Positions 26,801-39,179 of a DNA stretch of 64,000 nt are shown here, in pieces (position 1 is the first letter of the stretch; the number at the start of each line of letters is the position of its first letter). The notes beneath the pieces are model-generated. The model was not told the origin of the DNA and did not search any database. It saw only the letters and a program-made list of their open reading frames with translations. Source of the stretch: Saccharum officinarum (taxonomy: Eukaryota; Streptophyta; Magnoliopsida; Poales; Poaceae); assembly GCA_020631735.1 (NCBI GenBank), contig CM036170.1:70943737-71007736 (forward strand), read 5' to 3'. The position numbers and the translations under genes were made by a program.

Positions 26801-27756
26801 ACTTTTTACATCTGGAGAATATGACTAAGTCAGGGCTATTGTGTTCTGATTTTGAAGGTTTTTCCTGTTTATTAACCTGTGCGTCTGTTAGGTTTTCAGG
26901 CCTGGTTTCCCTTATAAACTAGGCCAATTCTATTCTTCTTAATTGAAAGGCAGAGCTCCTGTCATTACGTTAAAAAAATGACTAAGAAATTGATTTTTAC
27001 TTGATTCTTGACCTGTAGATACCTTCTTTTTTCCTGTATTGTATCCCGCAAACTTTCCTGCTAGACATCCAGTTGACATTTTGTACTTGTATATACCTTA
27101 TCCACCCAAAACATGTGTGATATTTCTTTTAAGAAATTGATACATATGATATGTTGTTTAAAACTTTAAAGAAATGATCTTGATAACCATAGTTGCTCAT
27201 ATATTACTGTTCATCGACTTAAACATCTTGTAGCTTAACTTGAGCACTCAAGTTCAAATCACTTGGGAGTTTGATAGAGCTCCCTTCCTGATTCTCGAGC
27301 TCAACTTCTTGATTCTCTGATGGAGTGTTTCTGGTGGGGGAGCTGGTTAGGATCAATTTTGAAGTGATTCTAGTGGTGATTGAATGGGGAGCAGTGGGAA
27401 GTGGTGCAGAGTTGTTTTTTTTGAGCTGCCAGCTCTTAGTGTAAATGGAGAAGTGATTCTCATTGACTCCCCACCAAAATGCAATTGCATTTGGCAGGGA
27501 TCCACAGAATCTGCTCCGAAGAAGCTGGGAGTGGAGCTTTGCCAAACTGGCCCTTACCTTTCAGTGCTTAAGCTTTTTATGTCTTGTGTAGCAACTACAG
27601 TCATTTTTGTCTGGTCTGAGAAAAAAAGGATCTTTTGTTGTGTATGAGGCTAATTCTCAATTCTGCTGCAGTGGAGTGGTGGCAGGCTTTTACTTCTACC
27701 GCATGGCAACTGGTAGCGCCAAAGATCTGAGCAGCAAGAGTGATTCAGTGAACTAA
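23848..27756 (+). CDS. FAX3: FATTY ACID EXPORT 3-like plastid envelope protein (TMEM14 family), copy 2, full exon set
   Basis: Exons: 23848-24084, 24431-24821, 25020-25189, 26214-26260, 26340-26377, 27672-27756; all GT-AG. Exon 3 is one base short here (four Gs where copy 1 has five), which breaks the frame; with that base the gene encodes 322 aa. Residues 1-75 are Ser/Ala/Arg-rich, typical of a plastid transit peptide. Residues 80-208 are a Glu/Lys/Gln-rich helical region, the apolipoprotein-like part that sets FAX3 apart in the family. From about 210 to 310 come hydrophobic segments rich in Gly ('GGFLNFMLTGS', 'VLGLALLALGISS', 'GVVAGFYFY'), the TMEM14 fold. Known family role: moving fatty acids across the plastid inner envelope. 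A retrotransposon sits 338 bp after the stop. Confidence 0.85.
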
Positions 27757-28067
27757 TGGTAACCTTACATAATCTTGGTTTTATGTGCTGTCCCATGTGC
27801 ATCGCACAAACAGATATTAGGATCATTACATGACCAGCAGTTTAAATCATGTACCATGCAGCACTGGGATGAATCAGATGATCACTGGAACGTAGACCCA
27901 GAAGATTATGGCCTGTTGCTTTCGATTTCCTTCATCAGCCGTCAATTCATGCAAAGCTCGGTTATAGCGCCTAAGGTGTCCAGAAGAATTGCTTGCTTAC
28001 TCGGCCCTCTTCCGCACCCCTTTGTTCCTTTACTCATGTAATATAGATGATAGGCTTGAACAACATC

Positions 28068-28073
28068 AATAAA
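28068..28073 (+). promoter_or_regulatory. AATAAA polyadenylation signal of the FAX3-like gene
   Basis: A perfect AATAAA lies 311 bp after the stop codon in sequence that otherwise looks like 3' UTR. The LTR of the downstream retrotransposon starts 20 bp later, where cleavage would be expected. Confidence 0.6.
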
Positions 28074-28093
28074 CTACCTTCAAAGGTCATGTA

Positions 28094-30689
28094 TGTGGCG
28101 GAATCGTCTGAATCGGCACATTATCGATAATACTCGTCTTCCATTGACACTAAGTATTCCGATAATGAACCAAGTCAAACACCTCCGTCGAGCACACCCG
28201 AAGGAGAACTCGAATAATCCACGTTTTCATCCAGGATACAATAATGAATACAAGCTTACAATACTTAGTTCATTTCATACAATAGCAGTCTTGGAAATTT
28301 ATTCATTACAATACCAGAGTTCAGAGTGCAGTAATTAAACAGCGGAAACTAATTAAACATCTAGCGGAAAGCGATACAAGGATCCGTCTGTGCCCACCAG
28401 AAGAATCCTCCACACAGCAGCCAACTTTTTAAATTGCACCTGCAACAGGGGTAAAATAACCCTAAGTACAAAATGTACTTGCAAGACTTACCCGACTAGT
28501 GGGAATATATATTTTCCGACTCTCAAGGATGTGAAAGGCTTTTTGGTTTGCTATTTCATTTTTTTGCCTGCAAAGCTTACTAAAGTGTATCCTTACTGGT
28601 AAATATTTAGCAGTCATTTTTTTTTATTAGCTAAACATTCTAGGTAAGCACCTGTTCTACTTTCAAGCAAGTGATAAGCAATCATACTCATTTCTCTTTC
28701 TTTCCTTTCTTCCACCAACTTTATTATTCCAGTTGTCACTACGATGCCATGCCATAGTCAAGCCGTACCGTCTAAGCGACGGCGATTCGCGAATCAATGT
28801 GCCCAGCTGGGTACCCCGAAAAACACACGCCTCATCTGTACCCCGGGCACAGATGAGACCAACTCGCTCCACTCCTGTCACAGGTTCCAGGTCCCCGTCC
28901 AAACTTGGACTCCAAGCCCCCACCCTTGAGGCCCGGCCTCAAAGTGGTGCTTAGACCTCCACCTATCCCCGCCTCCAATCAGTCGGTCCGGAAAGAGCCG
29001 GAGCTCATGACAAGAGAGTAACAAGTCTTCCTCACCCCCATCCGTAAGTATGTGCACGGGATAATAAGATCTGTGACAAGACTATTGTCCATAACAACGA
29101 ACGGTCCTTAATCGACGCGGACAGGGAAACGATGCAACCAAGCTAAGCCCGTGGCCGCGGGACGTAACTTGTCACACCCACCAGTACCCAAACCATATCC
29201 CTGCCCGGTCTCCAATTTCCTTTCACCTTCTTATCATGTGATACAATAATAATCACCTATTGTGAGTAACGACAGGTTACCCGCTACCGTCATCCTAAGC
29301 ATCGCATCTACACGACCTGTACTAGTAGGACTCATAGGTGGGTATATATGCAAGTAGTTTTCATATCAACTCCTGAAACGTAATGCAAACATATATATAC
29401 CAAGTGATTAGAAAAATAGGGTTATGCACCGGGGCTTGCCTTGGGCAGGCACGGAGTCAACAAAGTCAGTCGGCGGCTCCGGAACCTCCTCCGCTGCAAG
29501 GACCTCCTCGATCACCTCCACGACCTCCTCGTACTCCTGGTCGTCGATGGTTAGCACGTCCGCCTCCAACTCGTTCACTACATGCATGCAATGATGGTGC
29601 AATAATTAATACTTAGATAACAACAACTCTTAAAAGTACACAACTACTAAGCTAATTAACTAACTCTAATGGTTAACATGCTAAGCTATCCATTACTTCT
29701 ACTAAGCAAAAACTAGCTAGCCTAATATTCTCTACTAACTAAAATACATTTCATGATAAATAGATAAATTTAGTTGAGCTCTAGAGACGAAGAAAGATGA
29801 CATGGACAGACAACTCTTGATTTTCAATGAAGTTAGGAAGAAGAATCAACGGAATTGGAGTTCGTATGGTGGAGATATTGGTTGCGCAAAGTAGCTATTA
29901 ATAATCTCTAAAAAAAATCAAAGGAACTTAATTAGCTCATGGCTTTCTCCCGTGACTTGCTCATGAATGAGGTCTTTAATCAAAGGAATAATGAAGACGG
30001 ATGGCGCTGCTAAGAAGGAACAGAGGAAGTACAAGAGGAACTCGCGGGATACTTACCGCAGTCCACTGATGCTTCGATAGACGCAGCTTACACGGCAAGA
30101 ACAGAGAAACTTGATTAGAGAGGAAGAGGTGGACAACAAGTTTGACGAGCTCACGATCGCGAGACGTCTCCTTTTAAGGACGAGAGACGCAGGGACGCTC
30201 GCACTGGAAAAGAGATTGACGTGCGCGACGCAGCAAGCCTCCGTGCTACAGTGTTTTCTGCGTGCTACAGTAATCTCCGTGCTGCTACAGTGTATTTCTG
30301 CGGCGCTACAGTAGCCTCCGTGCTGCTACAGTGTATTTCTGCGTCGCTACAGTAACCTCTGTACTGCTACAGTGCACTCTGCGGCGCTACAGTGACCTCT
30401 TTACTGCTACAGTGCACTCTGCGGCGCTACAGTACTCTGCTCTGCTACAGTGCATCAGGGAATTTTAGAAAAAGCAAAAGAATTGCTAGCGCTGGAGTTG
30501 GATCAGGATGACAATAGTTAGTTGAATTGTGCTGAGGAATATTTGGACAAGGAATTAAATTAGAGCTCAAATTAAGAATTAAAGCAACAAAGTTTACTTT
30601 CTCATTTTGCCATAAACAATAATACATAAACATGATGCTCATGACATGGTTTAGTGATTTATTAACGCAGTAACACCGAGGGTGTTACA
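28094..30689 (-). repeat. 3' LTR (in element orientation) of the Ty3-type element
   Basis: 2,596 bp, matching 35806-38403. Plus-strand start 'tgtggcggaatcg', end 'gagggtgttaca'. On the sense strand it therefore begins TGTAACACC and ends in CCACA. It contains the 'ctacagt' repeat tract. Confidence 0.95.
30242..30453. repeat. GCTACAGT-based minisatellite inside the LTR
   Basis: The octamer 'gctacagt' recurs about every 15-25 bp, separated by short 'ctgcggc' and 'cctc(c/t)gt' words. In the sense strand it reads ACTGTAGC. It lies about 240 bp inside the LTR start (U3 side on the sense strand), where promoter elements usually lie, and is present in the other LTR at 37956-38167. Confidence 0.8.
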
Positions 30690-30710
30690 GCTCTACCCCC
30701 CTAAAGAAAA
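30690..30710 (-). other. Polypurine tract of the Ty3-type element
   Basis: On the minus strand the sequence 'ctttaggggggtagagc' directly precedes the 3' LTR start TGTAACACC. A purine-rich run at this spot primes plus-strand DNA synthesis in LTR retrotransposons. Confidence 0.85.
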
Positions 30711-30774
30711 TCTCGACCCGAGATTTCACGTGCCTAGTGTGGGAAAGGATAAGCAAGTTAATTACTTAAGATGG

Positions 30775-33700
30775 TTACCTTGACGAACTAGGAATGAGAT
30801 GGGGATAATGCTCCAGAATATAGCTTCCCAACTCCCAAGTGGCCTCATCTTCCGAATGATTTTTCCATTGAACCTTGTAAAATTTCACCACCTTGTTTCT
30901 TGTGATTCTTTCTTTTTCATCCAAAACCTTGATAGGGTGCTCAATATAAGAAAGATCGGGTTGAAGAGGAAGGCCTTCAATTTCCACAATTTCTTCGGGA
31001 ACCCGCAAACATCTTTTCAATTGGGAGACATGGAAAACATCATGGACCGCTGACAAGATATCTGGGAGTTGAATACGATAAGCAACAGAACCCCTTTTCT
31101 CCAAAATTTTATATGGACCCACATAGCGAGGAGCCAATTTTCCTCTGACACCAAACCTATGCACACCTCTCATGGGAGATACCTTGAGGTACACATAATC
31201 ACCAACCTCGAACTGCAAGGGCCTTCTCCTGTTGTCTGCATAATTTTTCTGACGACTCTGAGCTGACTTCAAGTGACCTTGGATGACTCTCACTTGATCT
31301 CTTGCCTTTTTAATGAGATCGGGCCCATAATGACCACTGTCTCCCACCTCCACCCAGTTGAGTGGTGTCCTACATTTCTTGCCATACAGAGCCTCAAAAG
31401 GTGCCATGCGAATGCTCTCTTGATAACTGTTGTTATAAGAGAACTCAGCAAACCTCAAACACTCATCCCACTTTTCAGGAAAAGAAATGACACAGGCCCT
31501 CAACATGTCTTCTAGTACTTGGTTGATTCTCTCTGTTTGACCATCAGTCTGGGGATGATAAGCAGAACTTCTAAGAAGGCGAGTACCAAGACACTTCTGT
31601 AACTGCTCCCAGAAACGTGACACAAATACTGATCCCCGATCAGAAACTATAGTGAGAGGAACTCCATGTAGAGTAACAACTCGGTCAAAATATAACTTGG
31701 CATATTGCATGGCTGTGAACCTATTACTCACCGGAAGAAAATGAGCTGACTTGGTAAGACGATCCACAATGACCCAAATAGAATCATGTCCTTTTACTGT
31801 GCGGGGCAGACCCACAATAAAATCCATGGAAATATCCTCCCATTTCCAAGCAGGGATAGGCAAGGGTTGTAGCAAACCCGGTGTACGCAGGTGATCAGCT
31901 TTAACTCTTCCACAAATGTCACACTCAGAGATGTACTTGGCCACATCTTGCTTTAGGTTGGGCCACCAATACACGTGCCTCAAATCATGATACATTTTAT
32001 TACTCCCTGGGTGAATGGACAACTTGGAGTTATGGGCCTCTTCCAAGATTTTTGTCCTAAGCTCAACACTTCCTGGCACTACCAATCTCCTCTTGTACCT
32101 GAGCACACCTTGCTCATCAATATTAAAATGGGGCCCTCGTCCTTTAGCCATCAATATCCTGATGTGAGGAATCACCTCAGTGTCCTTCCTCTGCTCCAAG
32201 ATAATTTGATCCAGCAAGTCAGAAACCAAGGCAATATGTGCCAACACCTCATGATGAGCAAAAGACAAAGACTCCTCATCCTCCTGATGTGACTTCCGAC
32301 TTAATGCATCAGCTACCACATTAGCTTTGCCGGGATGATAGTGCACCTCTAAATCATAATCCTTAATTAACTCAAGCCACCTTCGTTGCCTCATATTTAA
32401 CTCGGGTTGAGTAAAAATATATTTGAGGCTCTTGTGGTCCGTATAAATATTTACCTTGTTTCCCAACAAAAAGTGCCTCCATATTTTTAGAGCATGCACA
32501 ACCGCATCAAGCTCTAAATCATGGGTGGGATAGTTTACTTCATGCTTTTTCAGCTGACGGGAAGCATAAGCTACTGCCCGTCCTTCTTGCATAAGCACAC
32601 ACCCAAGTCCAGACCGAGAGGCATCACAATATACATCAAATGGTTTCCCAATATCAGGCTGAGCAAGAATAGGAGCAGTGGTCAAATACTTCTTCAGAGC
32701 TTGAAATGCCTCCTCACAAGCCGGGCCCCAAACAAACTTGACATCCTTCTGAAGCAACTTGGTCATGGGTTTAGCTATCTTGGAAAAGTCAGGAATGAAA
32801 CGCCGATAATAACCGGCAAGGCCAAGGAACTGACGTATCTGATGCACGGACCTTGGTGATTTCCAATTTAAAACCTCTTGCACCTTGCTAGGGTCCACTG
32901 ATATGCCTTCAGGGGTCAAGACATGTCCCAAAAATTGTACCCGGTCTAGCCAAAATTCACACTTGCTAAACTTGGCATATAACTGATGCTCGCGTAGTCT
33001 GGTTAGGACTATGCGAAGATGCCGGGCATGTTCATCTTCATTCTTTGAATATATTAAAATATCATCAATAAACACCACCACAAACTTATCCAACTCCGGC
33101 ATGAAGACTGAGTTCATGAGGTACATGAAAAATGCAGGAGCATTGGTAAGACCAAAGGACATTACTAGGTACTCATAAAGGCCGTACCTAGTGGAAAAGG
33201 CTGTCTTTGGTACATCTTGGGGCCGGATTTTTATTTGGTGATACCCAGAACGGAGGTCAATTTTTGAAAATACCTTTGCACCAGCTAACTGATCAAACAA
33301 GGTATCAATCCGAGGCAAGGGATATTTATTTTTAATAGTTACTGCATTAAGGGGGCGATAATCAATACACATCCGAAGAGTGCCATCCTTCTTCTTCACA
33401 AAAATAGCTGGACAACCCCATGGTGAAGTGCTAGGACGAATAAATCCCTTCTCCCTCAGCTCTTCTAATTGCTTCTTCATTTCAGCTAACTCTGGGGGAG
33501 CCATACGATAAGGACGTCTAGAAATAGGAGTAGTACCGGGCTCTAGCTCAATGGTAAACTCCACATCTCTAACAGGAGGTAACCCAGGTAAGTCTTCAGG
33601 AAAAACATCCGGAAATTCACAGACCACAGGAATAGAGGCAAGAGCAGGAGAAGCTTCAGTATTAGAGACGGCTGCTAGAGAAGAGATTGGTGGCATAATA

Positions 33701-35316
33701 AGGGACATTCTATCCTCAGATGAAGGAAGCTTCAACTCCACCACTCTATGGTTAAGGTCCAAAACTACACCATTCCTTCCTAACCAATTCATTCCCAAGA
33801 TAGCATCTGTACTTTGCCCAGGCAATACCATGAACTGGACACGATAAGAATGGGTGGCCAAAACCAGGCTAAGTGTCTCAGTCCGGGTCTGAATACATAA
33901 CTGTGCACCAGGGGTGCTAACCTTATATGCAACGGAAATCATTGCAGTAGGTATATTGTGCCTTTCTACGAAACCCATACTCATGAATGAATGCGATGCA
34001 CCAGAATCAAATAACACATATGCTGGGTGGGAGTTGATGGAGAACATACCAGCCATCACAGGCTCTCCCTGTGGAAACTCCTCAGCTGCAGTGAAATTAA
34101 CATGTCCCGAGCGGCTCACAGGCACCTTCTTCCTGATAATAGTCCTTTTGACCAAGCGAGAGTTGGCTGCAGACTGAGCAGACTGAATAGGATGATTTTC
34201 AGGACACTCCCGAGCATAGTGGCCTTCCTGGCCACACTTGAAACAAATAACTGGTGGCTTGTTTCCCTGTCCCTGACGAGGCTGGAACTGCTGTCCCTGA
34301 GGCTGCTGCACCTGCTGAGTAGGTGCACGGTACTGAGTGTGCTGAACTGAAGTGGCTTGCTGAAAGTGACGTGGCTGCTGTCCACCCTGAGAATAATAAG
34401 GCACCCTCCTAACAACTTGTACCTTCTGCGCATGTGGGTGACTAGAGGATCCAGTAATCACCCGCTTACGCTTCCACTCAGACTGGGTGTCATTCTGAAG
34501 TCCCTCCATGGAAATGGCAGCACTCATCAATGCACCAAAGGTCTGATAGCCCCCAGTGAACAACTTCTCCTTTAAGACACAAGAGAGACCATCCCTAAAA
34601 CAATCCATCTTCTTCTGATCGGTGTCCACAAGATAACCAGCATACTGAGCCAGATGGTTGAACTTGGTTGCATACTCCACCACGGTCATATTACCCTGCC
34701 TTAACTCCTTAAACTCAGTCAACTTCCTGCTCATCAAACCAGCAGGAATAAAGTGCTCACGAAAAGCAGTGACAAACTCCTGCCAAGTCACCCGGTGACC
34801 TGCAAGCTGCATGGCTTGGAAGGTGTCCCACCACGCAGTAGCAGATCCTAGAAGCTGCTGTGCAACAAAGTGCACCTTCTGGTCCTCAGCCACATTGTGC
34901 AGCAACATCAACTTCTGCTCTATGGTGCGAAGCCAATGATCTGCATCCAGAGGCTCAGCAGACGGTGTGAAGGTAGGTGGCTGCGTCTTCAAAAAGTCCT
35001 GATAGGTGCTGGGCCTGTCATGCCCACGAGCACCATCCCCATTCCTACCACCATCACCGTGGCCCCCACGAACAAGGTTACCAACTAACTGTGCCATCAT
35101 TTCCATGACACGGTTGGACTCACGACGGGCAGTCAACATCTCAGCCAGCATCTCTTCAGGATTCATAGGAGGTACTGGTGCCCGAGGTAGTGCAGCACCC
35201 AACACTGGGACCCCATTGCTATCCCCCTGATGCTCACCATCATTGCCTTGATCACTTCCACCATGGCCAAGGACAGCCCCACCACTGGCACTCCCATGAT
35301 GAGACCCCTGACTCAT
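30775..35316 (-). CDS. gag-pol polyprotein of the Ty3-type retrotransposon
   Basis: Uninterrupted 1513-codon ORF. In order: gag region (about 100-290), CCHC zinc knuckle at 358-371, aspartic protease with DSG at 437-439, reverse transcriptase (about 590-770, catalytic FIDD at 749-752), RNase H (from about 890), integrase with the HHCC zinc domain (about 1115-1150) and the catalytic core after it, then a chromodomain-like stretch at the C-terminus (about 1455-1510). The order protease-RT-RNase H-integrase is that of Ty3 elements. Gag and pol share one frame with no stop between them, as is common in this lineage. No frameshift or internal stop is present, so the protein may be functional. The likely role is self-propagation by reverse transcription and integration. 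Confidence 0.95.
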   Translation of the reverse strand: MSQGSHHGSASGGAVLGHGGSDQGNDGEHQGDSNGVPVLGAALPRAPVPPMNPEEMLAEMLTARRESNRVMEMMAQLVGNLVRGGHGDGGRNGDGARGHDRPSTYQDFLKTQPPTFTPSAEPLDADHWLRTIEQKLMLLHNVAEDQKVHFVAQQLLGSATAWWDTFQAMQLAGHRVTWQEFVTAFREHFIPAGLMSRKLTEFKELRQGNMTVVEYATKFNHLAQYAGYLVDTDQKKMDCFRDGLSCVLKEKLFTGGYQTFGALMSAAISMEGLQNDTQSEWKRKRVITGSSSHPHAQKVQVVRRVPYYSQGGQQPRHFQQATSVQHTQYRAPTQQVQQPQGQQFQPRQGQGNKPPVICFKCGQEGHYARECPENHPIQSAQSAANSRLVKRTIIRKKVPVSRSGHVNFTAAEEFPQGEPVMAGMFSINSHPAYVLFDSGASHSFMSMGFVERHNIPTAMISVAYKVSTPGAQLCIQTRTETLSLVLATHSYRVQFMVLPGQSTDAILGMNWLGRNGVVLDLNHRVVELKLPSSEDRMSLIMPPISSLAAVSNTEASPALASIPVVCEFPDVFPEDLPGLPPVRDVEFTIELEPGTTPISRRPYRMAPPELAEMKKQLEELREKGFIRPSTSPWGCPAIFVKKKDGTLRMCIDYRPLNAVTIKNKYPLPRIDTLFDQLAGAKVFSKIDLRSGYHQIKIRPQDVPKTAFSTRYGLYEYLVMSFGLTNAPAFFMYLMNSVFMPELDKFVVVFIDDILIYSKNEDEHARHLRIVLTRLREHQLYAKFSKCEFWLDRVQFLGHVLTPEGISVDPSKVQEVLNWKSPRSVHQIRQFLGLAGYYRRFIPDFSKIAKPMTKLLQKDVKFVWGPACEEAFQALKKYLTTAPILAQPDIGKPFDVYCDASRSGLGCVLMQEGRAVAYASRQLKKHEVNYPTHDLELDAVVHALKIWRHFLLGNKVNIYTDHKSLKYIFTQPELNMRQRRWLELIKDYDLEVHYHPGKANVVADALSRKSHQEDEESLSFAHHEVLAHIALVSDLLDQIILEQRKDTEVIPHIRILMAKGRGPHFNIDEQGVLRYKRRLVVPGSVELRTKILEEAHNSKLSIHPGSNKMYHDLRHVYWWPNLKQDVAKYISECDICGRVKADHLRTPGLLQPLPIPAWKWEDISMDFIVGLPRTVKGHDSIWVIVDRLTKSAHFLPVSNRFTAMQYAKLYFDRVVTLHGVPLTIVSDRGSVFVSRFWEQLQKCLGTRLLRSSAYHPQTDGQTERINQVLEDMLRACVISFPEKWDECLRFAEFSYNNSYQESIRMAPFEALYGKKCRTPLNWVEVGDSGHYGPDLIKKARDQVRVIQGHLKSAQSRQKNYADNRRRPLQFEVGDYVYLKVSPMRGVHRFGVRGKLAPRYVGPYKILEKRGSVAYRIQLPDILSAVHDVFHVSQLKRCLRVPEEIVEIEGLPLQPDLSYIEHPIKVLDEKERITRNKVVKFYKVQWKNHSEDEATWELGSYILEHYPHLIPSSSR

Positions 35317-35805
35317 CTGTGATCATATAAGGATCCACCATTAGGGACAAACTTCCAGATTCAAGGACAGACTCAAAAAAAAAGATACCCTTGATAAGTG
35401 ATAAAATAATCAGACTTCCATAGTTAATTGGAGCACTTATTTTTATTATTTCCCTATCATTTATTAAACAACTTATACGTGACGGTTTTTTTTTTTTCAT
35501 GATGCATGTATCGGCCTATTCGTCGCTCAAGCCGAATATAGCGGCATTAGCGAATATTTTGGCACAAGGTATACTCACTCACCGTATACTAGTCGATTTA
35601 TACGACGCGTAAGTTAGTGTACCTGCAGGACTTTTCATTAGATAAAATCAGTGCCACTATCCTAGATAGACCATATTACTAGGGCGAATACTTATTTATG
35701 CGGATTTACCGAATCCTATTTTTCACAAATCTTTTGTTGGTCAAATTTTTAAATTTAAAAAGAGGTGATTAAGCTTGTAAATTCATTATTGGCTCTGGTA
35801 CCAAC
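35317..35805 (-). other. Leader of the Ty3-type element, with primer-binding site
   Basis: The region between the 5' LTR and the gag start is about 490 bp. Next to the LTR, at 35791-35803, the minus strand reads TGGTACCAGAGCC, one base away from the TGGTATCAGAGCC complement of initiator methionine tRNA, the usual primer of grass Ty3 and copia elements. No other gene is seen in it. Confidence 0.75.
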
Positions 35806-38403
35806 TGTGGCGGAATCGTCTGAATCGGCACATTATCGATAATACTCGTCTTCCATTGACACTAAGTATTCCGATAATGAACCAAGTCAAACACCTCCGT
35901 CGAGCACACCCGAAGGAGAACTCGAATAATCCACGTTTTCATCCAGGATACAATAATGAATACAAGCTTACAATACTTAGTTCATTTCATACAATAGCAG
36001 TCTTGGAAATTTATTCATTACAATACCAGAGTTCAGAGTGCAGTAATTAAACAGCGGAAACTAATTAAACATCTAGCGGAAAGCGATACAAGGATCCGTC
36101 TGTGCCCACCAGAAGAATCCTCCACACAGCAGCCAACTTTTTAAATTGCACCTGCAACAGGGGTAAAATAACCCTAAGTACAAAATGTACTTGCAAGACT
36201 TACCCGACTAGTGGGAATATATATTTTCCGACTCTCAAGGATGTGAAAGGCTTTTTGGTTTGCTATTTCATTTTTTTTGCCTGCAAAGCTTACTAAAGTG
36301 TATCCTTACTGGTAAATATTTAGCAGTCATTTTTTTTTTATTAGCTAAACATTCTAGGTAAGCACCTGTTCTACTTTCAAGCAAGTGATAAGCAATCATA
36401 CTCATTTCTCTTTCTTTCCTTTCTTCCACCAACTTTATTATTCCAGTTGTCACTACGATGCCATGCCATAGTCAAGCCGTACCGTCTAAGCGACGGCGAT
36501 TCGCGAATCAATGTGCCCAGCTGGGTACCCCGAAAAACACACGCCTCATCTGTACCCCGGGCACAGATGAGACCAACTCGCTCCACTCCTGTCACAGGTT
36601 CCAGGTCCCCGTCCAAACTTGGACTCCAAGCCCCCACCCTTGAGGCCCGGCCTCAAAGTGGTGCTTAGACCTCCACCTATCCCCGCCTCCAATCAGTCGG
36701 TCCGGAAAGAGCCGGAGCTCATGACAAGAGAGTAACAAGTCTTCCTCACCCCCATCCGTAAGTATGTGCACGGGATAATAAGATCTGTGACAAGACTATT
36801 GTCCATAACAACGAACGGTCCTTAATCGACGCGGACAGGGAAACGATGCAACCAAGCTAAGCCCGTGGCCGCGGGACGTAACTTGTCACACCCACCAGTA
36901 CCCAAACCATATCCCTGCCCGGTCTCCAATTTCCTTTCACCTTCTTATCATGTGATACAATAATAATCACCTATTGTGAGTAACGACAGGTTACCCGCTA
37001 CCGTCATCCTAAGCATCGCATCTACACGACCTGTACTAGTAGGACTCATAGGTGGGTATATATGCAAGTAGTTTTCATATCAACTCCTGAAACGTAATGC
37101 AAACATATATATACCAAGTGATTAGAAAAATAGGGTTATGCACCGGGGCTTGCCTTGGGCAGGCACGGAGTCAACAAAGTCAGTCGGCGGCTCCGGAACC
37201 TCCTCCGCTGCAAGGACCTCCTCGATCACCTCCACGACCTCCTCGTACTCCTGGTCGTCGATGGTCAGCACGTCCGCCTCCAACTCGTTCACTACATGCA
37301 TGCAATGATGGTGCAATAATTAATACTTAGATAACAACAACTCTTAAAAGTACACAACTACTAAGCTAATTAACTAACTCTAATGGTTAACATGCTAAGC
37401 TATCCATTACTTCTACTAAGCAAAAACTAGCTAGCCTAATATTCTCTACTAACTAAAATACATTTCATGATAAATAGATAAATTTAGTTGAGCTCTAGAG
37501 ACGAAGAAAGATGACATGGACAGACAACTCTTGATTTTCAATGAAGTTAGGAAGAAGAATCAACGGAATTGGAGTTCGTATGGTGGAGATATTGGTTGCG
37601 CAAAGTAGCTATTAATAATCTCTAAAAAAAATCAAAGGAACTTAATTAGCTCATGGCTTTCTCCCGTGACTTGCTCATGAATGAGGTCTTTAATCAAAGG
37701 AATAATGAAGACGGATGGCGCTGCTAAGAAGGAACAGAGGAAGTACAAGAGGAACTCGCGGGATACTTACCGCAGTCCACTGATGCTTCGATAGACGCAG
37801 CTTACACGGCAAGAACAGAGAAACTTGATTAGAGAGGAAGAGGTGGACAACAAGTTTGACGAGCTCACGATCGCGAGACGTCTCCTTTTAAGGACGAGAG
37901 ACGCAGGGACGCTCGCACTGGAAAAGAGATTGACGTGCGCGACGCAGCAAGCCTCCGTGCTACAGTGTTTTCTGCGTGCTACAGTAATCTCCGTGCTGCT
38001 ACAGTGTATTTCTGCGGCGCTACAGTAACCTCCGTGCTGCTACAGTGTATTTCTGCGTCGCTACAGTAACCTCTGTACTGCTACAGTGCACTCTGCGGCG
38101 CTACAGTGACCTCTTTACTGCTACAGTGCACTCTGCGGCGCTACAGTACTCTGCTCTGCTACAGTGCATCAGGGAATTTTAGAAAAAGCAAAAGAATTGC
38201 TAGCGCTGGAGTTGGATCAGGATGACAATAGTTAGTTGAATTGTGCTGAGGAATATTTGGACAAGGAATTAAATTAGAGCTCAAATTAAGAATTAAAGCA
38301 ACAAAGTTTACTTTCTCATTTTGCCATAAACAATAATACATAAACATGATGCTCATGACATGGTTTAGTGATTTATTAACGCAGTAACACCGAGGGTGTT
38401 ACA
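35806..38403 (-). repeat. 5' LTR (in element orientation) of the Ty3-type element
   Basis: 2,598 bp, nearly identical to 28094-30689. This copy would carry the active promoter and drive minus-strand transcription through gag-pol toward the FAX3-like gene. Confidence 0.95.
37956..38167. repeat. GCTACAGT-based minisatellite in the 5' LTR
   Basis: Second copy of the tract at 30242-30453, with one transition (38028) separating them. Confidence 0.8.
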
Positions 38404-38682
38404 ATGTAGTTAGCTGTTCAGTTTGTCTGTTGTTTATTTTTCATGGGGACAGTTTAGTAATGCGTTCAATGTTTAGCGAAGTGGGTGAAAACCATCAGTG
38501 TTATTACTCTTTCAGCTTGCTCTCAATTATTTAAGGCGGATGATAAGTCGATAACAATTAAGGGCACTGAGATTTATCCCTAGTATTATTCAGTTTTGCT
38601 CTATTATACTGAATCTAGTCGTATGCAGTTTTGCACGTTCTGAAATATATAGTTTGTTCAATCCGTGTTCTGCAAACGTCCG

Positions 38683-38749
<67 letters not shown>

Positions 38750-39179
38750 AGTATATTTTTCTCAAAAAAAGCCACGTGACCAATATTGAGTTATTGACTC
38801 GTTCATGGTAGAGAACTTAACGTTTGGACCATGCGGAGCTTTGCACTGCGCAAATATGAAATATGCTCAAGAGCGTTTTGGTCCAGAAAGTTTTGGTTAG
38901 CTTGTCAAAGATGCGTCAGGTATCCCTTCAAAAAATAAATAAATAAAAAAGAAAAGAAGGATGCGTCAAGTATGCGTCTCGAAGCGTTTTGGTTTTCACA
39001 TGATGCCGGTCTTGCCGGAAGCAGTGCTGACTGTTGACGGCCACTTGCTCACGTACACGTCACCTTTCCTTTGTTCCGCTCCATTTTTCTATAATGGGGG
39101 AAAGTAGTGAAGCTTTTTTAAAATAAAATAAACACAACAATGTCATTTTTTTTTGTTGATCTGATCCCTCCGCCTCGAA
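38404..39179. other. Spacer between the retrotransposon and the first WRKY gene
   Basis: The start of this stretch is the continuation of the FAX3 3' flank, split off by the insertion. It holds a (TA)n tract and otherwise no ORF or motif that I recognise. Confidence 0.5.
38684..38747. repeat. (TA)n microsatellite, 32 units
   Basis: 64 bp of perfect alternating TA. Confidence 0.95.

Larger units (their letters stand above)
17629..27011 (+). repeat. Second copy of the 9,383-bp direct repeat, starting at the N gap
   Basis: Matches 8146-17528. It begins in mid-intron directly after the Ns. Past 27011 the sequence is unique and completes the FAX3-like gene, just as the sequence before 8146 is unique and begins the tRNA-binding protein gene. 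Confidence 0.95.
28094..38403 (-). mobile_element. Complete young Ty3-type LTR retrotransposon (chromovirus, Tekay-like)
   Basis: The 10,310-bp element has two nearly identical LTRs (28094-30689 and 35806-38403), both with TG...CA ends, and is flanked by the 5-bp duplication ATGTA (28089-28093 and 38404-38408). The sense strand is minus: the primer-binding site is next to the right-hand LTR, the polypurine tract next to the left-hand one, and one long gag-pol ORF lies between. Long LTRs plus a C-terminal chromodomain-like stretch suggest the Tekay/Del lineage; this lineage call is an inference. By eye the LTRs differ by two transitions (29552/37266 and 30314/38028) and a few homopolymer lengths, so the insertion is recent. 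Confidence 0.95.

Noticed and set aside
30242..30453. CRISPR-like regular repeats
   Set aside because: Repeat units are only 8 bp with irregular short spacers, inside a plant LTR; no cas genes and a eukaryotic context.
30799..35230. Many plus-strand ORFs inside the retrotransposon
   Set aside because: All are antisense to the intact gag-pol ORF.
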